From: Coix lacryma-jobi var. lacryma-jobi
Lineage: Eukaryota; Streptophyta; Magnoliopsida; Poales; Poaceae
Length of the DNA: 64,000 nucleotides
Direction of reading: 5' to 3'
Assembly: GCA_009763385.1 (NCBI GenBank)
Contig: CM019823.1
Span: 90,903,104-90,967,103, forward strand
Shown here one piece after another: positions 10,909 to 21,399 of this stretch. The notes beneath the pieces are model-generated. The model did no database searches, was not told where the DNA came from, and saw only the letters and a list, made by a program, of their open reading frames with translations. Positions within the stretch are counted from its first letter, which is position 1. Each line of letters opens with the position of its first letter. Position numbers and translations under genes: made by a program.

Positions 10909-13152
10909 TGTGGCAGAACGTCCCGGTAATGTGGCCCACCTGCACACATCATCATCTCCCAGAGCTCTGATGATTGTGCATGTGTACCACGTTACTGGAA
11001 AGATCCGTCGGAAGTCCCCGAGAGAACCCCGAATAATCCACGAGTTACAGGATCATCCTCACCATGAGTGAAATAACTACAACATTACAACAATTGATAC
11101 AAAATAACATCGGAGAGCGGAAGCAAGGTAAGATAAAATTTTACAAAGCATGAATAAGTTACATTTCAAATAAACTTTACTTGGATTGCAGAAGAAGAGC
11201 AGCACTATAGAACCTGACTTAGGTAGAGCACCTAAGTCGAAGAGAGAACCACCAGATCATATCGAGCCCACGGACATGATCCAGAAAGACACCACAAGCT
11301 AAAACCTGCAACAGGGGATTAACAAACCCTGAGTACATGAGGGTACTCAACAAGACTTACCCGACTAAGAAAAAGACTCCAAGGGCATGCTGGCTTAAGG
11401 GATGTAGTGGGGCTAGCAGAGGAGAAGGGCTTTGCAGAAAAGCTTTCTACTAGTTCATCCTATTTTCAAGTTTTAGCGGTGCATTAAGTTATTAAGCAGT
11501 ATCCACTTTGCACCTATCTAAGTCAAACACTTGTTTAAGCATCACATCTCATGATAAACTTTTCTTGCCATCATCTTCACTTGATTAAACTACGCTGAGG
11601 GGGCGAGGACGAGTCTCCTTTTCTCGTGGAGCAAACAACGATTCGAACCGCTTGATCTACCCAGCTGGGCCTTCCTTATCACACGACATATGCGAGACCA
11701 AACTCGCATATATCAACCGTCCCGTGGATCCGCTCAAACCGGACCGGAGCCACGCCACCCGGGATACAGTACACCACCGCCCTACAACGGCCTTGCTGAG
11801 TCCGACCAACAGGGGACCGAGCAGGGTGGGTACACGCTACTCCTGCCATCTCTCCACTCCCAGTGCGCGGGTGCGCCGTTCCAGTAAGAGCATAGCCACA
11901 GTAGGGCTTACCGTAGCATGTGACCAGTACTAACAAATAGTTCTCGATCCAACGGGCCAACAGCGGACGGGTCCTAGGCGACACAGACGGAAACACTACA
12001 CCAGGACTCCATTCCTGTGCAAGTTACCCGCCCGGTCTCAGTTTAATAGCTATCATCATATTGGGGTTCTCATGACCCATAAACAGAGTCGAAGAGAGAA
12101 AAGGTAAAACCTATATCTCGCGAATGATGAAACCATCGATCGACTTCTACCGAGGTCTAAGCATTGCTAAGCATTTGGAATCGTCTTATCGCTACTGATA
12201 GGTTATTATCAGGGGATTATCTGGAAATCAAGGTATTCATGCAGCAACGGTTTCATTCAACTCCTACTTACTTAATCCACATTCCACAAGACCTACAGTG
12301 TAATAAATATTTGTAAAACAGAGAGTGGGCGTATGCATCGGGGCTTGCCTGTGTTGCAGAGAAGCCTAGGATCTCCGAAAGATCCACAGATGTTAGTTCC
12401 TTATGACTTGAAGTCGAATCCTCCCGAAGAAGCTTGTCCGACGAAGTTGATCAACTAGACCTCCTCGATCCGAAGCTTGCTCAACACGACCAACGACTCT
12501 CTCGTATGAACTACACGTATACAATGTTGTATGCTTAAGTATGATGCGATGCATGCTAAGGTGCAGGACAAACAAATGCATAACAAAAGTTAACACAGGA
12601 TAAGAAAGGTCGAGGACAACTTTTTACTAAAGGACCAAGGCCAGATTCTCAAAGATTTGAAAGTTGTAGTTCAAGGGTAGATTCTAGGGTTTAAACAAAT
12701 TTGATTTAATTCAAAATTCTGTACAGAACCTGTGTTAACTTCATATACCAAAGTTGTTTATTTCATCAGTATCTACAACTTTGTTTTAAGGGCCATGTCC
12801 AGATTCAGCTTGGATCATAGTGTTTATCATTGGGCCACTATAATGACTTGTGATTTCATGAACCATATGACTCTATAATCCTATCTTCACTATTGATTAG
12901 AGCAAAAGTTGACCCAACAAATAGTGCCTTAGTTGCCCCAAGTTTATTTAAGAAAGTTCATTTTAGAATTAACCAAAGTTTCTTAATTATAGTTTTGGAT
13001 CGTCATTTCATGTGACACACATAGCACATTCATACAACATCAAACGTGGAAGTCATCACATATGATGCTTATATGCCATGACACTAGATGATTATGCATA
13101 CTAATCATCATACTTAGAGTTTTAATTAATGCTTAACACCGGGGGTGTTACA
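10909..13152 (-). mobile_element. Solo LTR of a Tekay/Del-type gypsy element
   Basis: It runs TGTGGCAGAACG to GGGTGTTACA on the plus strand, flanked by a perfect ATCAT duplication (10904-10908 and 13153-13157). It splits the copia integrase gene at a point where the two halves match. No PBS, polypurine tract or coding sequence is present, so it is a recombination-derived solo LTR. The minus orientation is given by the TGTAACACC...GGTGTTAAGCAT start shared with the other Tekay LTRs. It contains the family stem TGAGTAC...GTACTCA (11330-11349) and the AAGTTGT...ACAACTT inverted motif (12749-12784). Confidence 0.9.
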
Positions 13153-13157
13153 ATCAT

Positions 13158-13716
13158 AGACCGAACCATGTCTAACAAAGTTCGATAACGTCGCTCGGAC
13201 ACGCCGTTTCTCTAAGGCGTTCCGGGTGGCGTAAGTTGTGGAACAATTCCGCAACTCTTAAGATGATTGCTAAACTCGTGGCTCAAATATTCACCTCCAC
13301 GATCAGATCGCAAGGCCTTAATTTTCTTGCCACGTTGATTCTCTACCTCATTCTGAAATTCTTTGAACTTTTCAAATGTCTCAGACTTATGCTTCATCAG
13401 ATAGACATAGCCATATCTGCTAAAATCATCAGTGAAGGTTATGAAGTATTTAAATCTGCCTCTAGCTGTCGTACTCATTGGTCCGCATACATCAGTATGT
13501 ACAAGTTCCAATAAGTCAGACGCCCTCTCAGGTAAACCTGTGAAAGGCGACTTGGTCATCTTGCCCAGCAAACAAGCTTCACACATGTCTTGTATGATTC
13601 AAAATCAAACGAAGTTAGAAACCCAGCATCATGGAGCTTCTTCATGCGATTCTCACTTATATGAACCAAACGACAATGCCACATATAGGTAGGACTTAAC
13701 TCATTACGCCGAGGCC
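13158..13716 (-). pseudogene. Copia GAG-pre-integrase and integrase core, N-terminal part
   Basis: The minus frames 13556-13716 and 13212-13586 carry the pre-integrase zinc region (MWHCRLVHISENRMKKLH, then the CEACLLGKMTKSPF block) and the core: VHTDVCGPM, TFTDDFSRYGYVYLM, LRSDRGGEYLS and VPQLTPPGTP. These are the family blocks that supply the catalytic aspartates. The third catalytic residue would follow at QRNGVSERR, where the frame is already shifted. A frameshift separates the two pieces at about 13570. The Tekay solo LTR on the left and the SIRE solo LTR on the right isolate the fragment. Confidence 0.85.
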
Positions 13717-14109
13717 TGAAGGACCGAGAAAGCACAAACAAGGCGACCAGAGGGGGGGTAAATAGGAGCCAATCAAATTTCTCTCTAAACTTTGGCCAAG
13801 TGTCCCAAAATCCACCCCGAGAAATGGCGACCTAAACCGTGATGCTCACGACCCTTGGAAGAGGGTGGATGATCCCTAAGATCACAGCGGAGCACCACCA
13901 AGAAGAAGCAAACCAAACTCCAAAAGTTCCGGCTCGAACACAACCCCAAAACCAAGTCCCGAACGTAGATAGACGGCTACGTCGAGAAGTCCCCAAATAC
14001 CGATGCTAACGAGTAGCAAAGACACCTAGAGAGGTTCCATGGTCAACTCTAGGGCCAAACGAGAAGTCCGGAAACCAAGCGTAGAAGCCGGGAGAGCAAA
14101 CGCACTAAA

Positions 14110-14480
14110 CCGGAGCACTCAGGCAAGTCCCGGACTGTCCGGCAGTACGGTCGCGGACTGTCTACCCAGTGGCGGACTGTCCGGGCTCAGGTCGCGGACT
14201 GTCCGCCGGCCAAACGAGCAAAACACAGTGCTGCTGCAAGTCCACTGGACGTTCCCGGACTGTCCGCGAGACCCAACGGCGGACTGTCCGCCGGTCAAAT
14301 GCTAAAACAGCGAAGATGCTGAACAGTCCCTGGACGACTCCCGGACTGTCCGCGAGTTCCTTCGGCAGACTGTCCGCCAGTCAAGGAACAGTAACGCGAC
14401 CGGAGACCCGCAGCCACTGACCTGGCTCGATCCCGACGCGCGGACTGTCCGCGGGTCCAACGGCGGACTGTCCGCGGATG
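14110..14480. repeat. GCGGACTGTCCGC palindrome array (LTR3)
   Basis: About ten copies of a (G/C)CGGACTGTCCG(C/G) motif are spaced 15-55 bp apart in 370 bp. One copy is mutated in one arm (CGGCAGACTGTCCGCC). The position in the LTR corresponds to the arrays in LTR1 and LTR4. Confidence 0.9.
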
Positions 14481-15239
14481 AACAGAGAGGCGATTTCGGT
14501 CGCCCTTCTCCCAAAACCTCTCAAATCCGATCCAACTCAAAATCCCAAGTTCCCAAACTTGGAGAAGATGATCACAGGGTAGTTAGGAGACTATCCCCAA
14601 GAAATCATCCGCTCAAATCAACCAAATCACCGGGAAATCAAAAGGGAAGGTGGATGAACGGAAAAAGCGCCACGAAAACGAAATCGTCCTGATCTATTCG
14701 ATCATGAGGAGTTAGATGAATTCCTTTGGTCGAAATGACCTCCTCAATGATACGAACAAATTGGTTCAAACGGATTTTGCAAAGACGCACCGGAGAGGCA
14801 GATCGAGTGACGGGAAAATCGCGAAGAAACGAAGAACGTGAAGAACACGAATCAAAACGCGAATCAAGTCATCGATCTGCACTGCAAAGGTGAGGATACG
14901 GCCTCACTTCCTCACAATCAACAGTACACAGAGGCAAGTCTCTCTGTGAATCTCAGCTAGCTACAGCAGGGGATGGGAGAGCAGGAAACCCTAAGTGCGA
15001 AAGAGCAAATGACTAAGATAGGGGGAGGAGGGTGTCTCCCCGACTACTTATCCTAATTCTAGCCTAAGTACAATTCCTACTCTACCCCTCTCTAATCTAA
15101 TTACAGAGCGAACCAGCTAAACCCTAGGGTTATTCTGGACCAACTCGGTGGTAGGTGTATCCGACGGCCACGCCCGCACAACTCGTCCGCGTTGCCTCCA
15201 CGCAACCTTCCGATTGCCGCCACGTGCCGCCCTCGCTCT

Positions 15240-15510
15240 GCACCCACGGTTTTGTGGCCCAAACCGGGAAACCAGCCTTTTCCAACCAACCCCCAGTTTT
15301 GAGGCCCAATCCGGGAAACCAGCCCACCAGCTTCTGAGTTTTGAGGCCAAACTCAGCAAACCCTCAGCGCCTAGGTTTTGAGGCCCAAACCTGGAAACCG
15401 TCCTCAGCCCGAGTTTTGTGGCCAAACTCGGAAACCCTCAGCCCGAGTTTTGTGGCCAAACTCAGAAACCGTCCACGCCCAGGTTTTGAGGCCCAAACCT
15501 GGAAACCATT
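15240..15510. repeat. Seven-unit hairpin array with compensating arms (LTR3)
   Basis: Units have the form arm-TTT-(TGAGGCCC or TGTGGCC)-AAA-arm' followed by GGAAACC. Arm pairs read directly are CGGTTT/AAACCG, CTGAGTTT/AAACTCAG, AGGTTT/AAACCT (twice) and CCGAGTTT/AAACTCGG; two units carry mismatches. Homologous to 4590-4790. Confidence 0.85.
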
Positions 15511-15964
15511 TATCTGATGGTTTTTCCCTGGCTCTACCACCAAACCGAAGCTGTAGAGGGGATGCACCGCCCGTGCACCCCGTCCACCGACACGTGTCCC
15601 CAGGTCCTCGACCCGAGCAACACCGTGCCCCGCAAGTCTTCACTTGTCGCTGTCCCAGGCTGCCAGCCACCACAACTGATCCTCAGGCACTCTGGTCCCT
15701 CAGTCCAAGCCTCACGTCCGCCCTTCACCGCTCGGTTCATCGGCATGGCACGTCCGTCGCACGGCACGCCCATCCTTCACCGCAACACCCGGTCCGTCCG
15801 GCACGACACCCGTCTCACTTGACCTTCACCTTGCCCTCGACCTTCACGTCGTCTCCCCGTGCTCGACACCTGCACAACATAAGCCAAAGACCCTGCGATC
15901 AACCCGTTGACAATCACTCATCACTCAGACTGAGACTCGGCATACACCCTGTATCCGCAAGGCC

Positions 15965-16429
15965 TTTTAGCAGTAATATTACAGATAATGCATCATCAGA
16001 TTTAAAATAAACAACCATTCACAATGGATGCAAAAGCCACAACATATCATTCTTAGAGATTATACAACCATTGTCTTTACTCCTCGCAAATGAATAGCCA
16101 TCCTTCTTCAAACATGAAGGTGACACAATGTTTCGACTTAAACATGGAACAAAATAACAATTATTTAACTCCAAAATAAATCCTGATGGGAGGTGTAGTT
16201 GCATCGTCCGATGTTCAACGCAGCAACTCTTGCATTGTTGCCCACACGGAAATCAACCTCCCCTTTTCCAACGCTTCTACCTCTTATCATTCCCTGCATC
16301 GTATTGCAAATATGAGCAACCGAGCTGGTATCAAATACCCAAGAATTAATATAAGAGTTCGAGGAAAATATCTGTAATATAAACAGCAAGTGTATGAGCA
16401 GCGGGAGTACCTTTACCACCACCATCCTT
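15965..16429 (-). pseudogene. Copia aspartic protease, active-site mutant
   Basis: The minus frame 16165-16425 carries the retropepsin-like block SWVFDTSSVAHICNTMQG and continues at 16019-16204 with NNCYFVPCLSRNIVS, the flap-side region before the pre-integrase domain. The protease would cleave the polyprotein. The catalytic triad expected as D-T/S-G is D-T-S here (codon AGC for glycine, 16324-16332). That should inactivate the enzyme if it is not a sequencing error. A frameshift separates the two pieces. Confidence 0.8.
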
Positions 16430-17266
16430 CATCAAGGATGCTAAGTACACCTTGCAGTTCCTTTTCCAGTGACCTTTCCCCTTATAGTGGAAGCACTCAG
16501 AATTAGAAGTTGGTCCTACAGCGTCAGGTAGCAGGAGGGTTGGCTTGGAGATCACATCTTTGGCCTTGCCCTTGCCCTTTTTATTCTTCCAAAAGTTGCC
16601 CTTCCTTTTAAAGTTGGCTTGTTTTGGATTGCCATCACATGGCTGCTGCCAGCACCTTTCTTGATTTCTGCCTTTGCTGTCTTAAGCATGCCACATAGCT
16701 CATTCAAGCCCTCTCTCCGCGCCATGCATATGGTAGTTCGAGTTGAAGTTCCCATAGCTAGATGGGAGAGAAGAGAGAATGAAGTCAGTAGCCAGTTCTG
16801 GACCAATTGGGAAGCCTAGCTTCTCCAACCTCTATGTGTAACCAACCATCTTGATCACATGTGGTCCAACTGCTGCACCCTCTGCTAGCTTAGTCTCAAC
16901 AAGAGACTTAGAGACATTGAACCTTTCAGTTCTAGCCTGAGTCTGGAACATCTCATCCAGTGCCATGATCATATCGTAGGCTATATGGTTATTATCAAAC
17001 TGCATCTGCAGATTTGGTTCCATGCTAGCAAGCATCAGGCATCCTACTTCAAGATCAACATCACATGCTTTCTTGTAAGCGGTTTTTCTCAGTAGCAGGC
17101 GCATTATCAGCAGGTTCCTCTGGTAACGGGTGTCTAGAATATCGTCCTTTTTCTCAGCCCTGAGAACAATTCTCAGGTTGCGGATCCAATCCGCATAGTT
17201 TGTTCCATTCAATTTATCTTTCTCAAGGATTGATCGTAAAGTAAATGGTGGATTGCTAGGTGCCAT
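16430..17266 (-). pseudogene. gag: Copia Gag with altered zinc knuckle (Angela-like element)
   Basis: The ATG at 17266 starts MAPSNPPFTLRSILEKDKL, followed by the copia Gag core (LNGTNYADWIRNLRIVL, MLASMEPNLQMQF, ALDEMFQTQARTERFNVSKSL) and the GLNELCGMLKTAEAEI region. The frame is lost near 16830 and again near 16555. The nucleocapsid zinc knuckle is at 16454-16495, but its second cysteine is tyrosine (CFHYKGKGHWKRNC), so the CCHC set is incomplete. The start is supported by family similarity and by lying about 1.3 kb inside the PBS. Confidence 0.85.
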
Positions 17267-18592
17267 TGATCTACAACAAAAGTAAATGCAAATACTAAGA
17301 CAATGTATCCAAGACAGAGTAAATGATATTAAATCATTAATAAAATCTACTCCCACTGAGATCAATATCCCTCTATTGAATCTCAATGATTCAAGATCCA
17401 AACTAACAAGTCTACTAGTGAGCTTTAGCATCACCGCTAGTGGACGTGGTAGATCGGTAAGCAACTCTTTGCTAATCATATCACATACGACTCTTGTTGT
17501 TAGCCAACATCTCTATGTGTGCTCAACTCCTTATGCTTCAAGGTCCCTAACCGTTAGGATGACCTTGTTCAAGCAACCACCCTTCTGAAGTAAGTATCCG
17601 ATACGAACTTGCCTGGTCAAGGAAATCAGTGACACCCTAATTTCATAGGCGCACCACAGATTGTACAAGACATATGACAGTGCAAGGTTTGGGGAAGCAT
17701 ATGACTTGAACATTACTGAGGGATCGTTCTACACTTTCACTACCACATGTAGACAATAAACATGAATCATACGTGAAAGTAGAACATGATAAGAGAATAG
17801 CATAAACACAGATATGACTTGGTATAGCCCAGTGTTTCTTTGGAGATCTCCATCTCTGTCAATCTGTTCACCATGATGATCTCCATCCACATGGTACATG
17901 CACGCCATCCTCCAATGATGAATCCACCGACTAGCTACAACTAGCATAATTAATAAAGTAATTACATAGTCGCATGTAGGATCATCATAATTTTGGAACG
18001 CAGGCCATTACATCAAATGGACAATATATATGTGGCTCCAGCCATATTGTCATAATCACGACATGGAAGTCATGAAACAATTACATACATGCATCTCATA
18101 CACATAAGGGCTATACCAGTCATCAATCCCTGCAAAACAGAGTTAAACGTTCCCGACGTCTAATCTTGAATCGCAGAAAACATAATTTTCCGAGCCTTAT
18201 TTCGCAATCTAAATTTGACAAACCGGCTAAAGTGGGTAAAATCGGATGTAAAATTTTCTGTAGATCGATTTTCGTTTAAAGATCATCTCAATCCGAGGTC
18301 GTATGCAAAAGTTACGGCCGTTTTAACCGAACGACGCTCTTTTGCAGATGCCGCGGTACATCTCATGCACCCGGCTCTTGACCTAGATTCGATTTGATCA
18401 ATCCAATTGATCTCCATCTTGCCCATGATTGGATTTACATGTATCACTTAACTTCGATGGCGAAAATCCGACCGGTAGGAGTAGATCATTACATGACCAA
18501 TACGGCAAGATCACGAATCAAGATCAGAAACTGATCTACAACCGCGCATATCTCTATATGCACACAACCAAATCTATAACGAGGTAGTAACG
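17267..18592 (-). mobile_element. 5' untranslated leader of the Angela-like copia
   Basis: The region between PBS and gag start is about 1.3 kb, without a recognisable domain. The short ORFs on both strands match nothing I know. Long leaders are normal for this group. Confidence 0.6.
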
Positions 18593-18604
18593 GCTCCGAT
18601 ACCA
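18593..18604 (-). promoter_or_regulatory. Primer-binding site (initiator tRNA-Met), Angela-like copia
   Basis: The minus strand reads TGGTATCGGAGC, one base inside the 5' LTR that ends at 18606. Confidence 0.9.
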
Positions 18605-18605
18605 C

Positions 18606-19961
18606 TGTAGAGATATGGGGATGCTACGCTAGCTGAACGCTTCCGGACTGTTAGCTGAATAGCCGAAAACAAAAACGCCGCGCTAGCCGAAAAACGGTTC
18701 TGCTACATTAGCCGAATGAACTAGCCGAACGCAAACTTTTCCGACCCCATAAACCAGGAACTACTACTAGTTATAGATCACGGGATTATTACCACTAGAC
18801 GCGCAGGTGCAGCGGAAGACGTCTCGGTGTAGACATGCGCGTCGCAGCGATGTTGTCCAGATGTTCACGTCCATCCTTCACGTCTCCACGTGCGGTTCGT
18901 CCTTGTGCTCCAGATGCATCACCTCCGAGGTATCCACACGTACAGGGAGGAAGCGTCACGCCTCCAGACTGCTAGGTCTATGAGGAGCAATAGGCGCGGG
19001 CATGGGGTGGGCGACGGCTGTCAACAATTGACGTGGTTTCTCCCCCTTTAAAAACCTTGGTCGCCTCACCTCTCTTTATATAGGCACCCTAATGAGCCCA
19101 CCGACTTGGAGGCCCATTAGCAAACCCTAATCCCCGGTCTGACTCAAGTCCAACTCGAATCAGGCTTCCATCCCCTTAAGCGTGCGACCCTATGGGTTCA
19201 CGCACACATAGACATGGCCCGAGTACTCCTACTCGCCCAATATTTGACAGCGGCCTCTAGCAAGACGTGTCAACTCCTATGTACGCGCAAAGATCATATC
19301 AACGAACCACACCACGTTCACATACACGTAATTCCCTTGCCACACAATATTTGGTCCACTCATAGGTTACCATTTAACCTAAGCACGGCCATGCATTTTA
19401 TGATCCAATCATTTGAGTGGTTCAGTGATCTCTCTCTCGCATAGAGAGGGGCAAATCCCATCTTGATCTCTATGTCCCACGCATACTCCTGACAACCCAA
19501 AGACTATCTTTGTAACTACCCTGTTACGAAGTAGCGTTTGATAGTCCCTAAGTAAGTCGATTCATATCTTGAGAACATACCACAATCTCAGGTCGAAGGA
19601 CATAACGTATATGATGTGTAAAGAGATAATAAGAACTTCTCTCTCGTTGGGTCAGTCCAGCCCCATGTCATACATGTGCCCACATTATTAGTTTGACATC
19701 TCCATGTCTATGACTTGTGAAACATAGTCATCAACTAATACATGTGCTGATCTAATATTCATGTGTGTCCTCACATGAACTCCGATCAGGGACAACTATC
19801 GAATAACCATACAAGTAAAAGAGTTTCACCACAGACAATTCACATAATTGCCTATCAATACAAGTTCTTTAATGGAATGGTCATTCAATGACTATAATAA
19901 ATCATGGATACCATAGAAATATCATCATCTCTATGATAACCTCTAGGGCATATTACCAACA
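18606..19961 (-). mobile_element. 5' LTR of the Angela-like copia
   Basis: This is the partner of 7452-8796 with matching ends, followed on the right by the GGAAG duplication. The TATA box is at 19075-19084 (minus strand CCTATATAAA). Confidence 0.92.
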
Positions 19962-19966
19962 GGAAG

Positions 19967-20310
19967 ATCCTAGAGTTAGATCCGGATTTCTTGCCTTAAG
20001 GAACCGCTTGTAATCTGATAAGGACTTGACAACTGTAACCCTGCTCCCCGACTATATAAGGCGAGTAGGGACCCCCTCTCATCTCAGGTCCATCTGACCC
20101 GAGATCAACTCAGATCCCATCGGATCATCCATCAGCAATAACAAACCAGCCACTAGACACAGGACGTATGGTATTACGGTGACCTTGCCGGCCCTAACCT
20201 ATCTAAATCGCCGTCTCTTGTCCCTGTGTTCATGCTTTGCGACGTCTCGCATGCCTCCCACCGCTCATCTACTACTCCGTTGGTCATACCCTCGGTAGAA
20301 CTATCGACCA
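19967..20310 (+). mobile_element. Tat gypsy LTR, right part (split)
   Basis: It continues the LTR started at 7312 after the copia insertion. A TATA box in the Tat-typical context CTATATAAGG is at 20052-20061. The phrases CCCCGACTATATAAGGCG and GACCTTGCCGGCCC are typical of grass Tat LTR promoter and U5 regions. I place the end at GACCA (20310) because copia-like sequence follows and no PBS is present, which makes this the 3' LTR. The exact end is uncertain. Confidence 0.6.
20052..20061 (+). promoter_or_regulatory. TATA box of the Tat LTR
   Basis: CTATATAAGG lies about 250 bp before the LTR end. Confidence 0.6.
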
Positions 20311-21394
20311 TATTTCACATCATCGCCAGCCCCAAAACCAAACCCTTGAGCAACAAGCTAAGCGAAAACCATGCTACCAACCCAAGAGGAGCTCCTGCCA
20401 CAAAAGAACCAAGTGATCCACCCCCAATACCCATACCGTGAGTACAACACCACTATGAGTGCGGTGAGGTACCATTGTGAGCGTTGTGGGAGAGATGGGC
20501 ACTTGAGGGAGTTCTGCTTTCGGTGCAAGAGAGAGGAGCGTCGTGCAAAGGAGATGAACAACATGGACATGTACCATCCCTTCCATGATGTACATGTGCT
20601 GAATGTTCAAAGGAAGAATGCTAGGCCTAGAGGTCCAATGCCTCAAGGTCCTAGGTCACATGGAGGTTTTGCCCGTGGGATCCTAGCTTTGTAGACTACG
20701 AACCCCGTGGTGGTGGTTTTTGTTTTGAGTGTTATCCCCAACCGTGTTTTTGCTGTCGCAGTGAGCGCTTTCCTCCTAGCGGACCATGCTTTCTTGTCTG
20801 TGGGGATCGCTTTCCCCCGTAGGCACACTAGGAATGGTTTTACTACTAACCTTTCTTTTGAGCAACCCGGACAACACTAGTACACTTCCATTTTACTCAT
20901 CCCAGTGTTGGACTGTATGCTCACCCTATGTCTTTTTACTGATATAGGTAAGTCAATTGGAAAACGTTTGGTTGGTGGATTCCGGATGCTCAAGGCACAT
21001 GACCGGAAACTCCAAGTGGTTCTCCAGTCTTAGTCCAATCACTAGCAAGGAGTTCATCACCTTCGGTAACAATAGCAAAGGTAAAGTGCTACCCCGTGGT
21101 TCTGTGTGAGTTAATGAGCATTTTGTGTTGCGTGATGTTGCTCTTGTATCGAACTTGCATTTTAACCTCTCTCTATTTCTCACTCTTTGAGGATGCTATG
21201 AGATTCGTTTAAGCCGAATCTCAGTCGATTTTGGATCCTCAGGGCAATCTTGTATGTTTGATTTCACACCCTTGGGAAGTCTTTCGTGCAAATTTCTCGG
21301 AGTCTTTTGGCATTTCTGGTTCTCCTCTTGGCTGGATCGTCCTCTATCTTTGGAAATGGCATAGAGACTTGGTCCTTAAGCTTTGACTTGCTTC
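20311..21394 (+). pseudogene. SIRE/Maximus-like copia: Gag zinc knuckle and protease, 5' part
   Basis: The plus frame 20371-20694 contains the nucleocapsid knuckle YHCERCGRDGHLREFCFRC (CX2CX4HX4C complete) and a basic tail RKNARPRGPMPQGPRSHG. Further on, the protease start WLVDSGCSRHMTG has its catalytic DSG at 20978-20986, followed by SKWFSSLSPITSKEFITFG. A TGA interrupts after LPRGSV (about 21107) and several indels follow. The gag N-terminus and 5' LTR are absent because the Tat LTR abuts here. The gene is cut at 21394 by Tekay A and resumes at 35178. Confidence 0.8.
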
Positions 21395-21399
21395 AAGGT

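Larger units (their letters stand above)
13717..15959 (-). mobile_element. Solo LTR of a SIRE/Maximus-like copia (LTR3)
   Basis: The ends TGAAGGACCG and GTATCCGCA match those of LTR1. It is flanked by a perfect AGGCC duplication (13712-13716 and 15960-15964) and carries no internal sequence, so it is a solo LTR inside the Angela-like element. It shares the LTR1 middle and hairpin array, but its palindrome motif is GCGGACTGTCCGC instead of CCGGACGCGTCCGG. Confidence 0.92.
7452..19961 (-). mobile_element. Angela/Tork-like Ty1/copia element, full length, with two solo-LTR insertions
   Basis: Two LTRs (7452-8796 and 18606-19961) flank a copia interior in the order PBS, gag, PR, IN, RT, RNase H on the minus strand. 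The 5-bp target duplication GGAAG is perfect (7447-7451 and 19962-19966). Removing the two later solo-LTR insertions leaves about 8.0 kb, the usual size for the family. The coding-strand LTR head TGTTGG(T/A)AATATGCCC and the polypurine tract GTGCAAGTGGGAGAC are typical of Angela-type elements. It inserted into a Tat LTR. Confidence 0.92.
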
